64,000 bases of DNA from Galerina marginata (Eukaryota; Basidiomycota; Agaricomycetes; Agaricales; Galerinaceae), in assembly GCA_023014335.1 (NCBI GenBank), contig JAECYW010000001.1, positions 1,054,001 to 1,118,000 on the forward strand, written 5' to 3'. How positions within the stretch are numbered: the stretch's first letter is position 1; the number at the start of each line of letters is the position of its first letter. Below, piece by piece: positions 11,840 through 24,826 of the stretch. Below the pieces are notes generated by a model. That model saw only the letters and a list, made by a program, of their open reading frames with translations. It did not search any database and was not told the origin of the DNA. Made by a program: the position numbers and the translations under genes.

Positions 11840-14451
11840 ATGCCCACCCCCACCCACAGTCCATCCTTTTCTCACCGAAAATCGGTCAATGGCACTCCAG
11901 ATTCACACCCTTCTCCCAAGCCTCAGTCGTCTTGGAAGTCCGTCTTCCGTTTTCCCAACTCGTCATCCAAGAAACTGCCCACGACTGGGTCCCCGCTGCT
12001 CCTTGAGACTCAACCGCTACCAGCGTCAGCGAACAGCAGTTTCTTGCAAACCCCCGTGACCCCCACAGCTTCTGTCAATCCCGCATATCTTTCTGACCAA
12101 CGGTCGTCCTACAACTCTTCCAATACGCAGTCGAGTGACTCTAATGGTGGCCGAGGGCCTTATATAACACCGCAGGGTCATTCATACTCTCACTACTCAC
12201 AGCCAAAGTCGACCGACGCTCTTTCGGTGGCGACTCCAAGTCGATCACGACAGCACACCAAGTCGGAACGAGCACGGCCGAACCTCTCGCGTCTCCAATC
12301 GTCATCCAGACTCCCTCCACTGACAGCAGACCCTTCTCAGGTGTCATTCCCTCCAACACCGTCCACACCCTCGAAATCACGGACGAATGGGCCCCTGAGT
12401 CCGAGATCAGTCAGCGCTACTGCTACAAGGTTTATTCGTCGCGTAGCATCAGCGCCGAACGCGAAAGGTCTCTTTTCCATGGGGTCAAGATCATCCTCCG
12501 CAATCACGAAAAACGGTTTCCTGGCGGCAGCTGATACAGTACCACCTCTCCCACCGCTGGTGTCATCAGAACAAGGGCAAGATTCGCTAGAGACGGTATC
12601 ATCAGGGTCCTCGAGAGGTCGGATATCCCGGCCTATGCCTCCCGCGACGGCGCCGCTGAACGGAGTCGCGGTCGCAAATGGTCTACCCGTGCCAGGCAAG
12701 GTTGCCTTTCGACGGACGTATTCAAGCAATTCTATCAAGGTCCGGCAGGTGAGATACAACGTCCCGAGAATGGGCTTTCACTCGTCTTATACCTAGTATC
12801 TTAGGTTGAAGTGGGGCCATCGAGTTTTGTGAAGATCAAAATGCTAGGAAAAGGCGACGTGGGCAGAGTATATCTCGTTCGGGAGAAGAAAACAAGCAAA
12901 CTTTACGCAATGAAAGGTAATGACAACTTCAGTTTAGCTTGGGGCTCCCCCTTTTTCCCCTTTGTGGCGCACGATGCTAATTGACTTGGTTGATCCGCAG
13001 TGTTGTCTAAAAAAGAGATGATTGAACGAAAAAAGATCAAGCGCGCTCTGACAGAGCAAGAAATATTGGCGACAGCCAACCACCCGTTCATAGTGACGCT
13101 ACACCACTCGTTTCAGTCAGAAGGTTATCTATACTTCTGTATGGAATACTGCATGGGAGGTGAATTCTTCCGCGCCTTGCAGACACGACCCGGTAAGTGC
13201 CTCCCAGAAGACGGGTCGCGCTTTTATGCCGCGGAGGTCGTGGCCGCCCTCGAGTACCTACATCTCATGGGGTTTATTTATCGCGATCTGAAACCCGAGA
13301 GTATGTGTTTTAATCTTCAAGAGGCGTGCATCCAATCTGACCTCTTTTGAAAAATTACTTTGTGATAGATATACTACTTCATCAGTCTGGCCATATCATG
13401 TTGTCGGACTTTGATCTTGCGAAACAGTCGAGTGAGCCTAGTGGAATGCCGACAATGGTGCACTCGGAGACCAATGGAGTAAGTAATGGCGAAGCAGCGC
13501 CTAATGATTGAATTCGTGCTCAACCTGTTTTGATACCCTAGATTCCTCTAGTGGATACGATGACCTGCACCGCAAACTTTCGAACGAACTCGTTCGTTGG
13601 GACGGAAGGTCAGCGGGGCATGCACTTTCGATCGGAAAAGGGATTTACTGATTCGGCTACCCCTCAGAGTACATTGCACCGGAAGTTATCGCTGCGCAAG
13701 GGCCACACGGCAGCGGTGGACTGGTGGACACTAGGGATCCTTATTTATGAGATGATTGTACGTCCCCAAAAGCCTATTGGCGCACGAGCAATATTGACGT
13801 AGTGATCCCCTGCACGCGTCGTTTTTTTGGTACAGTACGCAACGACGCCGTTTAAAGGGCAAGAACGTAATGATACGTTTCATAATATCCGCTATCAAGC
13901 AGTGCACTTCCGCGACAGTCCGAAAATCTCAGCGTGAGTACCGTGTTGCTGGATGATGCGCGGGCATCAAAAGTCCGCGCATCAATATTGTCGAGTACGG
14001 GAATGGGATTGCTGATAGACGATTGGCTCCTTTCCAGAGCTGCGAAGGATTGTGTGAGTCGATTACTAGACAAGTCTGAACGGACTCGATTGGGAAGCAA
14101 GAGCGGGGCGAGCGAGGTGAAGCAGCACAAATGGTTTGCGAAAATCAACTGGGGACTGCTGCGAAATACCCGACCTCCGGTGCGTGCAGCAGGTCTGCGT
14201 CCCCACAGTGGGTCGTATGACAAACGTTTGCGAGCTTATTATAGAGCTGACATTCTGGGCAGATCATTCCAACATCGTCTAACGGACTGGACGCTGTGAA
14301 CTTCCGCCACCTGAAGGAGTCGAACTCGCTGCACCTAGAAGAGCAGCTGCCGGGGGACGGATATGGGAAGCACGGACTGAGCGTCGAGGAGGCAGAGGAC
14401 CTGTTTGGGGCATTCTCGAGCGTGACACTGCACTACGACGGGGACAGCTGA
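11840..14451 (+). CDS. NRC2: AGC protein kinase, NRC2/FPK1/KIN82 type (one frameshift)
   Basis: Ser/Thr kinase related to yeast Fpk1, which phosphorylates lipid flippases, and Neurospora NRC-2. Nine exons: 11840-12748, 12805-12916, 13001-13300, 13369-13478, 13542-13608, 13668-13757, 13836-13933, 14038-14179, 14263-14451; about 671 residues. The first 300 residues are Ser/Pro-rich. Kinase motifs: [11 protein letters not shown] (P-loop), YAMKV, YRDLKPEN, SDFDLAK (the family's DFD in place of DFG), [28 protein letters not shown]. The frame changes by one extra base at 13700-13702 (GGG) between APEVIAAQ and GHTAAVDWW; all other phases agree. Read as is, the protein would stop in exon 6. An assembly error is likelier than a pseudogene because everything downstream is intact. 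Confidence 0.85.
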
Positions 14452-14735
14452 GACGGGAGAAGCCGGGGCTGGGAATAGAATATACCAGGGTGATCGGGGG
14501 GCTGGAGTGTGGATCTGGAGGGATCTTATTCTCCGGCGAATATTGACGGAGGCAAAGTCGTGGCAGTTGATATGACAATGCATATGGAGTGTTTGCCTCG
14601 GCGCCTCGGGTATCTGAGATCTGAGGTGATAACATAGGACTGCCAAATAAAGCTGGGCATTTACGTACTTCGGAACTCTCCCTTTCTCCACCGTCACTTA
14701 TTGAAATACCATTCCTCCACAACCGACTTGCTGCA

Positions 14736-16940
14736 ATGGCAGATCTTTACCCTCCGTCCTACGCTCTTCGTCACAGAGACTCTGACCCGTACACTCCCCA
14801 GTACAACCCGCCCCTCATGTCCGCCGGTTCCAGCAACAACTCCTCCGACGACAACCACGATCAGCCTCCCAGCCCGTCCAAGTCCTCCGAGCCCCCAAAA
14901 TCGGAGGCAAAGCCACAGGCCACCTTTCTCACTAAACTCTACTCGTATGTCCTTTCTCGCCCTCCTCCTCGTCTTTTTTACTCATCCAAAAAAAAAGCCT
15001 GCTCGAACGGCCAGAAAACCACCACATGATCCGTTGGGACCCAGCCGGAGAACACATCATCGTCGAACGCCCCGAGCAGCTTGCCCTCCATGTTCTGCCC
15101 AGTATATACCGTCAATCGCGCTTCGCCAGCTTCTCCCGGCAACTAAATGTGTGTCTTCTCCTGCTAGCTTTACACGTCCACTCACGCGCGACCAAAAAAA
15201 GATCTACGGTTTCATGCGCAAAGTTAACTTGCGAAACGTCGATCCAGCCATCGACGACCCAGACGCTAGCACTTGGTGTACGTTCCTTCTCTGCCCTTTT
15301 TTTCATCCGTCGCTTATTTTTTAAAAATCTTCCCAGCTCATCCTACCCTCAATCGCCATTCTCCGCCTGAAGTTGTCGCTAATTTTAAGCGCCGCGTACC
15401 CCCTCGTCTCCCAAAGCCAAGGAAGCGCGACGTTCAGGAGCAGGCCTCAATCCCACCACCCCGTTCCGCGATTGGTATGGGTCCTGTCCCTCTCACGGTA
15501 CCTTCTTCCGTCCACCCTTCCCACAAGCTAATAGGCAGTCCGATGGGTCGAGCTCGAGGTTTTTCCGCTCCTGGTTCTTTCACGCCCCTAAGTCAGAGTG
15601 GTGCCGCCGGCTGGAATACCAGCTACCCACGTTCTGCCTTGCCTCCTCTGATGGTCCCCTCTGACCCGCCTCATATCTCACAGCAAAATAATATGTACAA
15701 CCACCACTCTCCTCATACCTTGCACCCTATAACCCCGTCTGACGATACCCCGAGCTCCAATTTCCACCAGATGCCTACCTACTCCAACTCTACTCCGTCC
15801 CAGTATTCTTATGCGACTGAACAAAATAACTGGTCTTATCACGGCGGCTCCTCGAGCCACAACGGCAGTCTTTCGTCTTTGCTCAATCCCAGCACCAATG
15901 GATATTCCCGGCCGACGCCAACTATAAATACGTCGTACGGTTCACCTTTCTCGTCTATGCCCATGCAAGGAGAGCACAGCGCGTCTTCTCTCTCGCCTGA
16001 CAGCCGACCAACGACAGGGTATTCGATGTCGTCAGTTTCTTCCATGCCGTATCAGGACGACTACTCCCGACCGAGCTCTAGTCATCACCGGCCCATCTCA
16101 CCGTCGCGTCCGACTTCTTCAAAGTCCAACTACAACTCTGGCTCTCTGAGCGTGCGTCGCAACCGACGCCACAGTCAGGCGATGAGCCCGTACCCAAGCC
16201 CGTACGATCACAACGAACAACAACGGCCGTCGACCTCTCCACAACCGATCGACGATCATCAATCGGCGGGCGGCATCCCGCGTGTGCGGAGCATGATTCA
16301 GCTTCCGTCGGTCGATCCGTATAGCTTCAACAATTCGCAGGCAGAGTTTGCGTACTCGGCCATTCCTGGCGCCGTCGGTCACACAGCGTCGATGGAGTCC
16401 ATGAATGAGTCGAACGGATGGGGCGGGCATAGAGGCGCGGTGCGTCCTTCGACATCGACGTCCTCAATTTCAGCCGCGTCGCACACATCTTCATCACAAG
16501 CAAACACGCCCCCGGTGCAGGAAAACTACCACGGCGAAACGGACATTAACCGATGTAAGTCTTCTTTTGCACCTTGTGATTTTTTTCTCGCACCTTCTTC
16601 AAACGCGTCTTGGTTGGTTTTGCTATCTGCCAACACCGGATACGTCACGATCGTTTGTTTGTTTGACCGGATCTACATTTTTGCAGCCGCCATCTCGGAT
16701 TCTCGGTGCACGCGCCCCCACATTTGTCCCCGATTTCCAATTTAAATTTCCCGTTCCCTTTTTTGTTTTTTTCTCCATTCTGCGACTGGTCTTCACATCC
16801 TGATTGCTCATCGAATAATTGCTTTGTTTTGCTGCGTGTTGTACTGACCCAGTTTACCACCAGTCTCACCAGACTTCGGATTTGTACCGATGAACGAACA
16901 CCTCCCGCACCACTACAACAAAGTCGCAGGTGACCTATAG
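14736..16940 (+). CDS. HSF-type DNA-binding transcription factor
   Basis: Regulator with a heat-shock-factor winged-helix domain, 576 residues. Five exons: 14736-14944, 14998-15148, 15202-15277, 15337-16554, 16864-16940. The DNA-binding domain spans about residues 63-165: FLTKLYSLLERP, HHMIRWD, SRFASFSRQLNIYGFMRKV, and HPEF-like FKRRVPPR region, with a typical intron inside RQLN/IYGF. The rest is Ser/Tyr/Pro-rich and disordered. No receiver domain is visible, so it is nearer the Sfl1/Mga1 group than Skn7. The last intron is long for this genome (309 bases) and T-rich; the final exon is short and ends HYNKVAGDL. An alternative end in exon 4 read-through is possible. Confidence 0.88.
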
Positions 16941-19900
16941 ACTCGTGCCCCGCCGTTCGCTCCCTTTATTCCTTTCCGGGTTTGCCATAGATATCCAGCG
17001 AGCGGCCGCCCGACGCCTGGCCTTTCAGCACTCACCTCGGTTATTTTTTGTATCTTTTTTGTCGTCACCTGCTTTGAAGCTTTTTATTTTGTTTGTTGCT
17101 CGTTCTTTGGCCATTTCGATTTTGCTCGCCCATTCCTCGTTATCACTCGGGGCAGTATCACACCAAAATGCCGTTTCCTCCTTTGTCCACTGGTATTTCA
17201 GCAGCTTCCCCACCTCATCTTGGAATTCCTCATTCTTGTACACGAACAACACCGGCCCTCGCACACACTCGCACATCATCACCTCACGCATTTCTTTCAA
17301 CACACGCACGGCCAGTTCTCTCCTCACCTTCGTCGTTGTTTTTGGACATTAAATATTTTGTTCTCGTATCGCTATGTATGTATACCACCTGCCAAAAAAT
17401 CAAAGCTGAATTGGACCACACTGCGTGACGGTACAATTGACATGTGGCTCCATTTGTCGGCGAAGCAGCGCCAGCGCATCGGTCCGAAATCGTATTCATG
17501 CAAGTTGGGTGGAGCGTGACGGTATGGGCTTGTGTGGGGATGATCTGTTCAGTTGCTGCAGAAATCGAACGGCGCCTGACAAACGCATCCCCATCCAGTC
17601 TAACTCGGACTCAAGGGCTCGAATACCGGATTATCAATGTCTGGTGATTGAGCGACAATATGGAGGAAAAAAACTGGGGTGCCAGTGTGTCTCATCACAT
17701 ACTACTGTACTAGCGCAAGGTCAAAGTAAGTTCACATTTGGAGAGGCGATGTTTTCAGGCGGACAGCCTGGGATCCTTCATGATGCGAATTCAAAAACAA
17801 CTCCACCGCCAATGCGCGTTTTGCTAGCTGAAATGCACTAGCGCGTTGATTTTTCGCTTGTGCGTGAAGACAGACAGACAGACTAGCCATACTCGGGCTT
17901 CGACTTCGCATTGCCCAAAGATGGACGGCCATCCGAGCACATCCAGGGATGGAATCGAGATAAGCATCGATATCGACAATCCCGCATTTGACGATTGATA
18001 TGATAGCCTAAGTTGTGATATATGGACATACGATGATATGATATGTTTGCTTCCAATCGAGTAGAAAAGGTGACATACGGGTATCCGCTGTAAATCAGAT
18101 TAAACTGCTGTTGGACGTTGTACGTTGAACGTTGACCGCTGACGGCACGGTCGACGAACAGCTCGAATCTTTCAACTTCAAGTCACAACTTGTTCCCAGA
18201 CTTGCGTAGCAATGGTATTGCTTTTCTTGCCAACAGCAACGACAACGACAACATGAACGTTAACAACTTGCGATAAAATATAACTGTGATATAACTTAAT
18301 AACCTAACCATAACGCGACCAGTGCCCGATGCAGCGCCTTCTCCAATGAGCGGCATAGCCGATTTCATGATCGCATATTTGGAAATGGCATTCGGGTACT
18401 CGTCCGACTCACGTTGTCCACGTTATAATCCTATTTCAAATGTAGGGTCCTACCTCCGAATGCCCTATGTATTGAGTTTTACTTCCTGTCTGGCGCATGA
18501 AACGACATCCCGTGTCGCAGCGCTTGACGAAAATGCCATGGCGCTAGCGTACGTGACCACATAGTGGCACACACAAATTCCGCGAATAATTCATGAATAA
18601 ATGTCGGGGACACCCTGAGCGGGATTGTCTCGGTAAAAAAATAAGGTGGACGGCTCATGTTATGACGATCTTGGGGTAATAGTATTTGAAATTCGGCGCT
18701 CGTGCAGGGTCGTAGTAGTGATGGCTGAGAAAAAACTCAATTGGACGACTCGAGGGGTCGACATGATCACTCAAACTAAAGAGTTAGAAGAGAGCCTCCG
18801 AGGTAAGGGGGATTGGCGGCGGGGCGGCGAGTGGGGAGGAAGCAGAGGTCCGTCCACCTGGCGCTGCCTGTCCACGTGCGCTCGGCCGAACGGCGTCAAA
18901 ATGTCGAAGGAGAAAGATATCAGAGACAAGACGGGCCCTCCCCTCCATCGGTGTTGAATGGTGTAATGGTGTTCAAAAGAGTCCAACCATACCGCAACAC
19001 GGCGCAGGCGGGACCCCAACAACCTCGACTTCCCAAAAAGGGAGCAGATAGCCGCAATTCGACGCCATCTCTCCAACGGACCAACCAGCAACTGCCAGAT
19101 CAAGCACTCCATGATCGAGATCGCGATCGAAAGATTCCAACAGAACTTCTGATCGGAGTCAGGAAGGGTACAAATTTGAAAAAAAAATTCGAGCACAAAC
19201 AATAGAACTCCTTCCAAATCAGGATTAGGTTTTCGACAATTTACGACTCCGCGACCCCACGAAAAAGCTCCGTCGATTGTTGACGCTCGTGCTTCACCTC
19301 CTCTGAAACCGTGAACCGTCGTCCCGGTATTTTGCAGAGTAACGCCATGGCGAAAGTCTCCTTGTTGCGACTTTATACTAGTTCTGAAAATGGTATTGTA
19401 CATACTCGCCTCGCGAAATTAAGGCTTAACCCACGTGTACTTGGAGGGAGGTCAGATGAAAGTTCAGTCGGATTTATGGCAAGAAAGGCATAAGCTGAAT
19501 CTGGGGTGCTCGATACTATTACGCTTGCAACGGTACCTACCCACCCAATTGAAGGTCTCGACTCGTATAATGAAATCACACGCACACCTCAGAACGGGCA
19601 AAAGCGTCTCTGATTTCACTGATTTTGACTACTTCAATCAATCTAAGTAGCTACCTTATTTAAATACAAGTACAGAAGGATTCCAAGTTGGCAAATATCT
19701 ATCTACATTTAAATCGCTGCCTGCAATGGTCTTTATGGTCGAAAAAAAAAGAGGAAAGGAAAACGATGGTGCTGGGAGAGAGACGGTAATGAAGGCATAG
19801 AGCAAAAATAGACAGCGATTAAGAAAGATATCTACCGATCCAATAAAGATTAAAAAACCAAGTCCGATGGCCGAGCTGATAGTAGGTAAGGACCGTGAGC

Positions 19901-20088
19901 ATTAAATGGGTGTGATGTGATAGGATGGCTGGCTGATAGCATATGGAGGATGCGGGTGAAGTGCAATGAATGAAGTGAACGTATGAAACATGCTGACAAT
20001 AATAAAGCGAGGGAACAAAAATCTCATGACCCGGTAGCGAGTGTTCTGATTCCGGCTTTTACTGGGTGGGTGACCCGGCAGGCCATTA
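16941..20088. other. 3.1 kb gene-poor stretch with simple repeats
   Basis: The first 400 bases are T/C-rich. Short tandem motifs occur: CAGA repeats near 17868-17884, ACGTTG-type repeats at about 18114-18137, and CAACGA-type repeats near 18232-18252. A 210-codon minus frame (19403-18771) has no recognisable domain. The stretch must hold the 3' ends of the two convergent genes (HSF and TVP38). I see no RNA gene or transposon. Confidence 0.4.
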
Positions 20089-21453
20089 TCATCTTGTAAA
20101 ACCCCGGAATGGCACCTCTCTCATCGAGTGGTCTCTGGATGGATGTGCAGATTCCACGTCACTTTCCCCGTCAGTGAGGAAAGCCCTTGTTTCCTCAGCA
20201 TCACGGGCGGTGACAGGACCATCGTCCAATTCATCGTCGACGGCCCGGCGGGCGACAACGGACAGGTAAACCAAGATCAAGACACAGAGAAGAATTCCCA
20301 AGATTGTCCACAAACGGGCCACCATATCCGTGCCACTTTCGTCATCAGAAGGCGGTGATGCGTCTGTGTTGTTATGATAATCTCTAAAGGAGTGAATGGA
20401 GGCGCCAACGCTGGTGTGGATGATGACCTTGAACAACGAGAGGGCGGTGCAAACGGTGTAAGTATGTAGCGTAAGGGTCGGAGAAGCTGCAAGGAGGCAG
20501 TTCATAACATTGTATGGATAGGGTGCCAAACGGATAAGGAAAAGGAGTTTCGGCCGCTTTTCGATTGCACGTACGACGCGTTTGATGGAAGTGCAGGAGG
20601 AAAGCCAGCGCTCTATAGATTCCCGGAAAAGGAAGCGAGAGACGATAAAGACAACGAGTGCACCGGAGAGAGCTGCGAAGTAGGAGATGATAGCGCCTGT
20701 CCATGCCCCAAAAGTGTATCCAGATAAGATAATGAGTGTGGAATACAGAGGGATGGGTGCTGTCAAATAAAAGCAATTTAGAGTTAGAAAAATGTAGATA
20801 ATAAAGGGAAGTTCATAGCGTACGGATCGTGGTTAGGAAAATGAGGACGAAAAGGACCGCATGACCATACTGTTCATCTACCCGCAACCATTGTGATAAT
20901 TCGTCGAGGTCTAAATAGACAGATTAATAAGAGCGGCAAGTCTGAAGAAAGAGAGCACATACATGTAAAAAGTTCCGTTCTATAGAGGGCGATAGCAACG
21001 ACAAATGCAAGGCTGGTAATTGCGTACATAATGAGGGGCAGCCATGGCCGCAAAACGGCGGCCACGCTGCCGGTGACGAGATGAATGGTAATTGGAGCGA
21101 GAGTGGGTAGAGGGCTGGCGCAAAAACTGAGACGAGGGTGGTGTATGGGGATATTGGCGAGCGGTATCGGGCGAATAGGAATAGGGCGTCCATTGGGCGC
21201 TTGATTGCGCGGGGGATGGGCCAGGGTGGTGATCAAGGCGGGGGGGTTGTCTGGTGAGAGACGTTGGGCGTTTTTTGCGCTGTTCAGGTGTAAGTTGGTC
21301 GAGGGGAGCTGCTTTTTCGTCTAATTCGTCTGCATCCTGAGCTAGACTGACAAAACGAAAAGGCTTGGGTGGTGCTGCGTATGAAGACCTTGGGGGAGAA
21401 GCGAGAGAGATGAGGTCGAGGGAAAGACTGCGGGGGTTGGGAGAGGACTCCAT
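20089..21453 (-). CDS. TVP38: TVP38/DedA (SNARE-associated Golgi) membrane protein (one frameshift)
   Basis: Golgi multi-span membrane protein of the VTT/DedA fold. Exons: 21453-20963, 20910-20824, 20759-20089; 415 residues if one base is removed from exon 1. The N-terminus (about 130 residues) is Ser/Pro-rich; a first span follows (PLIMYAITSLAFVVAIAL), then LDELSQWLRVDEQYG, a second span, and the signature PPIPLYSTLIILSGYTFGAW, FAALSGALVVFIVSRFLFR and LIRLAPYPYNVMNCLLA. The N-terminal frame and the membrane-domain frame differ by one base; the run of seven G at 21240-21246 (plus strand) is a likely site, though the A-run near 21280 is also possible. The acidic C-tail ends DGESDVESAHPSRD..GFTR. 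Confidence 0.83.
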
Positions 21454-21945
21454 TGCTCGCTGGACCCACCTGGGGATCGAGAAAAGGAAAAGAGAGAGAG
21501 TCACCTGAAGGCGGTGAAAAGGAAAGGCACCAGGGATATACTGCCCGATGTCACATGCCAAGTCTTGTCAACAGATTCCTCCGCTCTCCAGTCTCCGCAC
21601 CGCACTCGCTCTCTGTATCTACACTCATTCTTTGCCTTTTTTCGCTGTTTTTTCTCCTTTCCTCTCTGCTTTGCTTGCGAGTTAGCGAACGCGAACGCGG
21701 CGAAAAAGCCCGGGCGTGACAGGCCCCACATTGCACCATCAAAATATAAGAGACACGTTCGCAACAGAGCCCCGTTGCACATCTGTGTCTCCACCGACTG
21801 TAGCTTGCGCGCAGTGTCCACAGAAACACGGTTGCAGACCCGTATTTTCTTTTTCAAGGTCTCTATCGCCACCACGGCCTTTCATACCGTACGTGCAATA
21901 TTCAGCTGACCAGAAACTGTTACGGAACTGCTTGCCTCCTTCAGC
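21454..21945. promoter_or_regulatory. divergent promoter region TVP38 / small mitochondrial-type protein
   Basis: About 490 bases between two diverging starts. It holds long pyrimidine tracts (tgccttttttcgctgttttttctcctttcc region near 21630-21670) and no convincing coding frame, although several frames are open by chance on both strands. No factor site was identified. Confidence 0.45.
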
Positions 21946-22377
21946 ATGATATCCACGCGTTATCTCCCTCTAGGACAGCGGGCTTGCTGCACCTTCAAAC
22001 AGTCCACCAGTAGGCGATTCTACACCGTCCAAGGCCAACCCACCACCAAGTCTCGCCATTCAACCCTCTATTCGGAGACCCTGCCATCCATGATACCTGT
22101 CTTTCTTCTGGGCTCTGCTGTCTTTCTGGTCTGCCTGCTTAACCTGTCTATTTATGACGATCAACGCTCAGTGCGACGTGTAATTATCCCACAGGCTTTA
22201 CAACTGACGCAATTAAAACTATCGCATGAAAATTTCATGGAAGAATCAACCAATCTCGTCACAGAACTTGAAGCCGAGATTAATGCGCTCCAACAAAAGC
22301 GATCCACAGAGTTAAAATTGCCAACCTTGGAAATCACTCCATTACAGAAAAACCCAACCCGATGGCGTTGGTGGTGA
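21946..22377 (+). CDS. small single-span protein with mitochondrial-type N-terminus, unknown function
   Basis: A 143-residue intronless frame. The first 45 residues are basic and hydroxylated with no acidic residue before the 42nd or so (RYLPLGQRACCTFKQSTSRR), like a mitochondrial presequence. One hydrophobic span follows (MIPVFLLGSAVFLVCLLNL, about residues 46-64) and then a helical, probably coiled-coil segment (LKLSHENFMEESTNLVTELEAEI). It ends in a basic RWRWW. The pattern fits an inner-membrane assembly or tether protein. The family is not recognised. Confidence 0.62.
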   Translation: MISTRYLPLGQRACCTFKQSTSRRFYTVQGQPTTKSRHSTLYSETLPSMIPVFLLGSAVFLVCLLNLSIYDDQRSVRRVIIPQALQLTQLKLSHENFMEESTNLVTELEAEINALQQKRSTELKLPTLEITPLQKNPTRWRWW

Positions 22378-22558
22378 TTGGTAAATATTCAAAGTCGACA
22401 AATATGCTGTGCCAAGGGTTCTACGATTACGTATAAATGGGTCTGGTTTCGGACCACCAAAAAAGAAAAGACAGATGGTATAAAAATTCCTAACCCTCGC
22501 AAGAAAGGGTATCTACTTATTAACAAGTTGCATGTCAAATCAAATGTTGTCGGAGTAG

Positions 22559-23982
22559 TCACGAAGTCGAGGTTAAAAGGGTCTTGAGAAGGGCACTCTT
22601 ATGACGATCGAAGAGCTTCGCGGAGCTGTGTAGCATCGGGCGTAAGAACAGAAGACTGGGCGGCAAGAGATCAGATACGCGTACCTCAAAACCGCAGCCG
22701 TGAGACCTGTGAAGGCCTTCACCGCATCACGACCTCTTTGAAAATTGAATAACTCATAGGCTGTGGGAAAAGAACATACGAAGGTTAAAATCTGCCTGCC
22801 GCATTCTTGACTGAATCAGCGATCGACTCACAAACGAAGATCAGGTCCATAAGAAGCTTCGTGCGCGTTACCTGCAACCAGTAATCTTGGTTTCTCAGTC
22901 TTGATAGTTCCTTTTCGTCTAGTTTAGATGTTTTTGGCTTAGACTTGGCAGTGGCACCCGACATGGACTCTGTGTATAAGCGACCTTCCACTATGAAGTC
23001 GTTAGCAACCCATGGCGGATGACAAAGAGAAGGGAAATACCTCCTGCCTGCAGGCTGCCAATCATCTGTCTTTCAACACTGTTCTCTACGAGGCCAACTA
23101 GCGTAGCAAGGAGCCAGCACCAGTCAGAAAAGCGCTCAGCCCGTGTACCAATCTTCTTCCCCAGCAATCCGAGTCTCGCCCAGGTTGCAACGTCATCTGC
23201 GACAGCATGCACGAGTTCTAGCAGAACAGGCGGAGGGGCGTACAGTATGGTATGCAGGAACGGTTTTTGCACTTTTTTGGCCTTTTCTGTTGACACCTCG
23301 GCAGAAAATGGTACTGATTGCTGTGCCAGAATTTGGGTTAATGGGTGCAACCAATTGAAGAGCAGCAGCAGCTTCCTAGAGCGGTTACACAATAAGCAAG
23401 GCTAGCGCATGCGTGACTTGCGTATAAGTTTAGTTCTACCTTGTTGTGGACAAACCAGAAGCCGTCGAAGTTAGACGCTGGATAATATTCTCTTCCCATG
23501 GAGGACGCGTTGGACGGCGTAAGAGTCGAGTGCTCGTTAGCGATCGATGGAACACGAGGCCAACTCGAATTGAGTATTGTATGAGTTTCTGAGAATACCA
23601 TACATGATGAGTTTCATAGGACAGAGTTTACTATTTTTACACTTACGAAAGCTTTGTCCCTCCCGTTGCTGGTGACGAACATTTCTCGCCATACCTCCTC
23701 CTCCCTGATCCTCGTCTCTGCCACTTTCACTCTGTCCTCTTCATGGTCAATTTCGATATCTTCAGCGTCCACTGGCTCCTCTATCTCTTCTTTCTCATCA
23801 TATACGCTCGCAGAATAATGATTCGACGAGCTAGCGTGCATGGAAGTGCGAGGTGTCCGAGGTGGATGCGAAGACAGAGGGTTCATCTGAAATGAGCTCG
23901 TGTCGAACGAGGGTGTATAAAACTGGTCCTCATGGTGAGAGTCTGTAGGTCTATGGGTGTTTGGAAACGATATAGACGACAT
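22559..23982 (-). CDS. peroxisomal biogenesis factor 11 (PEX11) family protein
   Basis: Peroxisomal membrane-elongation protein, 373 residues. Six exons: 23982-23647, 23588-23440, 23375-23041, 22990-22832, 22760-22685, 22625-22559. The first 100 residues are an acidic, disordered extension. PEX11 landmarks: DKAFKLIQYSIRVGL at the exon 1/2 junction, SGLSTTRKLLLLFNWLHPL, an amphipathic middle, DYWLQVTRTKLLMDLIFVSYELF and the C-terminal TAAVL..SAKLFDRHKSALLK. All six exons agree in phase and all introns are GT-AG. The long acidic N-terminus places it with fungal PEX11B/C-like members rather than yeast Pex11. It is divergent from the Tctex-1 gene at 24220. Confidence 0.87.
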
Positions 23983-24219
23983 GCTGGTGATAAAGAAGAT
24001 AACGACTGCGCTTAGCGCTCACACAAAGCAAGAATGCCTATTAATGTTGTGGTCCGAGTCAACGAGACGCGCAAAATCCCTGGGTAACAAACACGTGAGC
24101 AGCCCAGCAAACAATGGAACAAACAAGATAAACGCGTCAGTCGGTGCGGTTGCCTTGAAAGTCGTCTTCTCCCGTGGCTCTGCCCCCTAACCCTCCTTCT
24201 TGCTTGTTTCCCTCCCTCC

Positions 24220-24826
24220 ATGGCATATGCGTCGTCTGGCTTGCGCTCACCACCACCTCCTCGTTCTCTAGCTTCGTCACCGCGTCCGAAGTTTGATTCG
24301 GATTTGCTCAAAGCTTATATGAAGAAACTGCTATCATCTACTCTCCAGAGCAGTTCCTGGCCGGATTCAAAGGACCGAGAACGGGTGAAAGCCTGGATGA
24401 AGGAAGTTGGAGAGAGGGTCAAAGAAAGAATGCTCGAAATTCAACCACGCGGTTTGTGAGTTCGTTCAGGAAGTTGTTTCGCCGTACCGGCCTACTCAAC
24501 CTAAGGCGACCATGTGGTTACTCCATCTTTATAGTAAATATGTTGTATTGACGCAAATTAGCGAAAATCGGGGCCAGGGTGGCAGGTGGGCTTGCTGTTT
24601 ATTCCACTGTCTAACTGTTCATCTGACTTGAAGCTTCCCCTCTTCCTTTCCATTAGAGCAGATATCGTCTGTCACTGGGAGGACGGTGACGTTGTCGCTC
24701 AAGAAATGTATTACAACGTAGGTCGCTCGCCAAAGATAAAGCATCTAAGCGAAGTGTCCCTTTCTGACATGGATCCTTCCGTAGGACTCTCTGATTTGTG
24801 TATGTATAGCCCTTGCCATTGCTTGA
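24220..24826 (+). CDS. Tctex-1 family dynein light chain
   Basis: Light chain of cytoplasmic dynein (DYNLT type), 129 residues. Four exons: 24220-24455, 24535-24585, 24657-24717, 24785-24826. Family core: FKYVVLTQISENRGQGGR across exons 1-2, then CHWEDGDVVAQEMYYND and the C-terminal strand SLICVCIALAIA. The N-terminal Ser/Pro-rich region of about 25 residues is extra. Phases agree throughout. It would bind dynein intermediate chain and cargo adaptors. Confidence 0.9.

Noticed and set aside
18771..19403. 210-codon minus-strand frame
   Set aside because: No domain, odd composition with runs of Arg/Pro, no splice or start support, and plus frames over the same bases are equally open.
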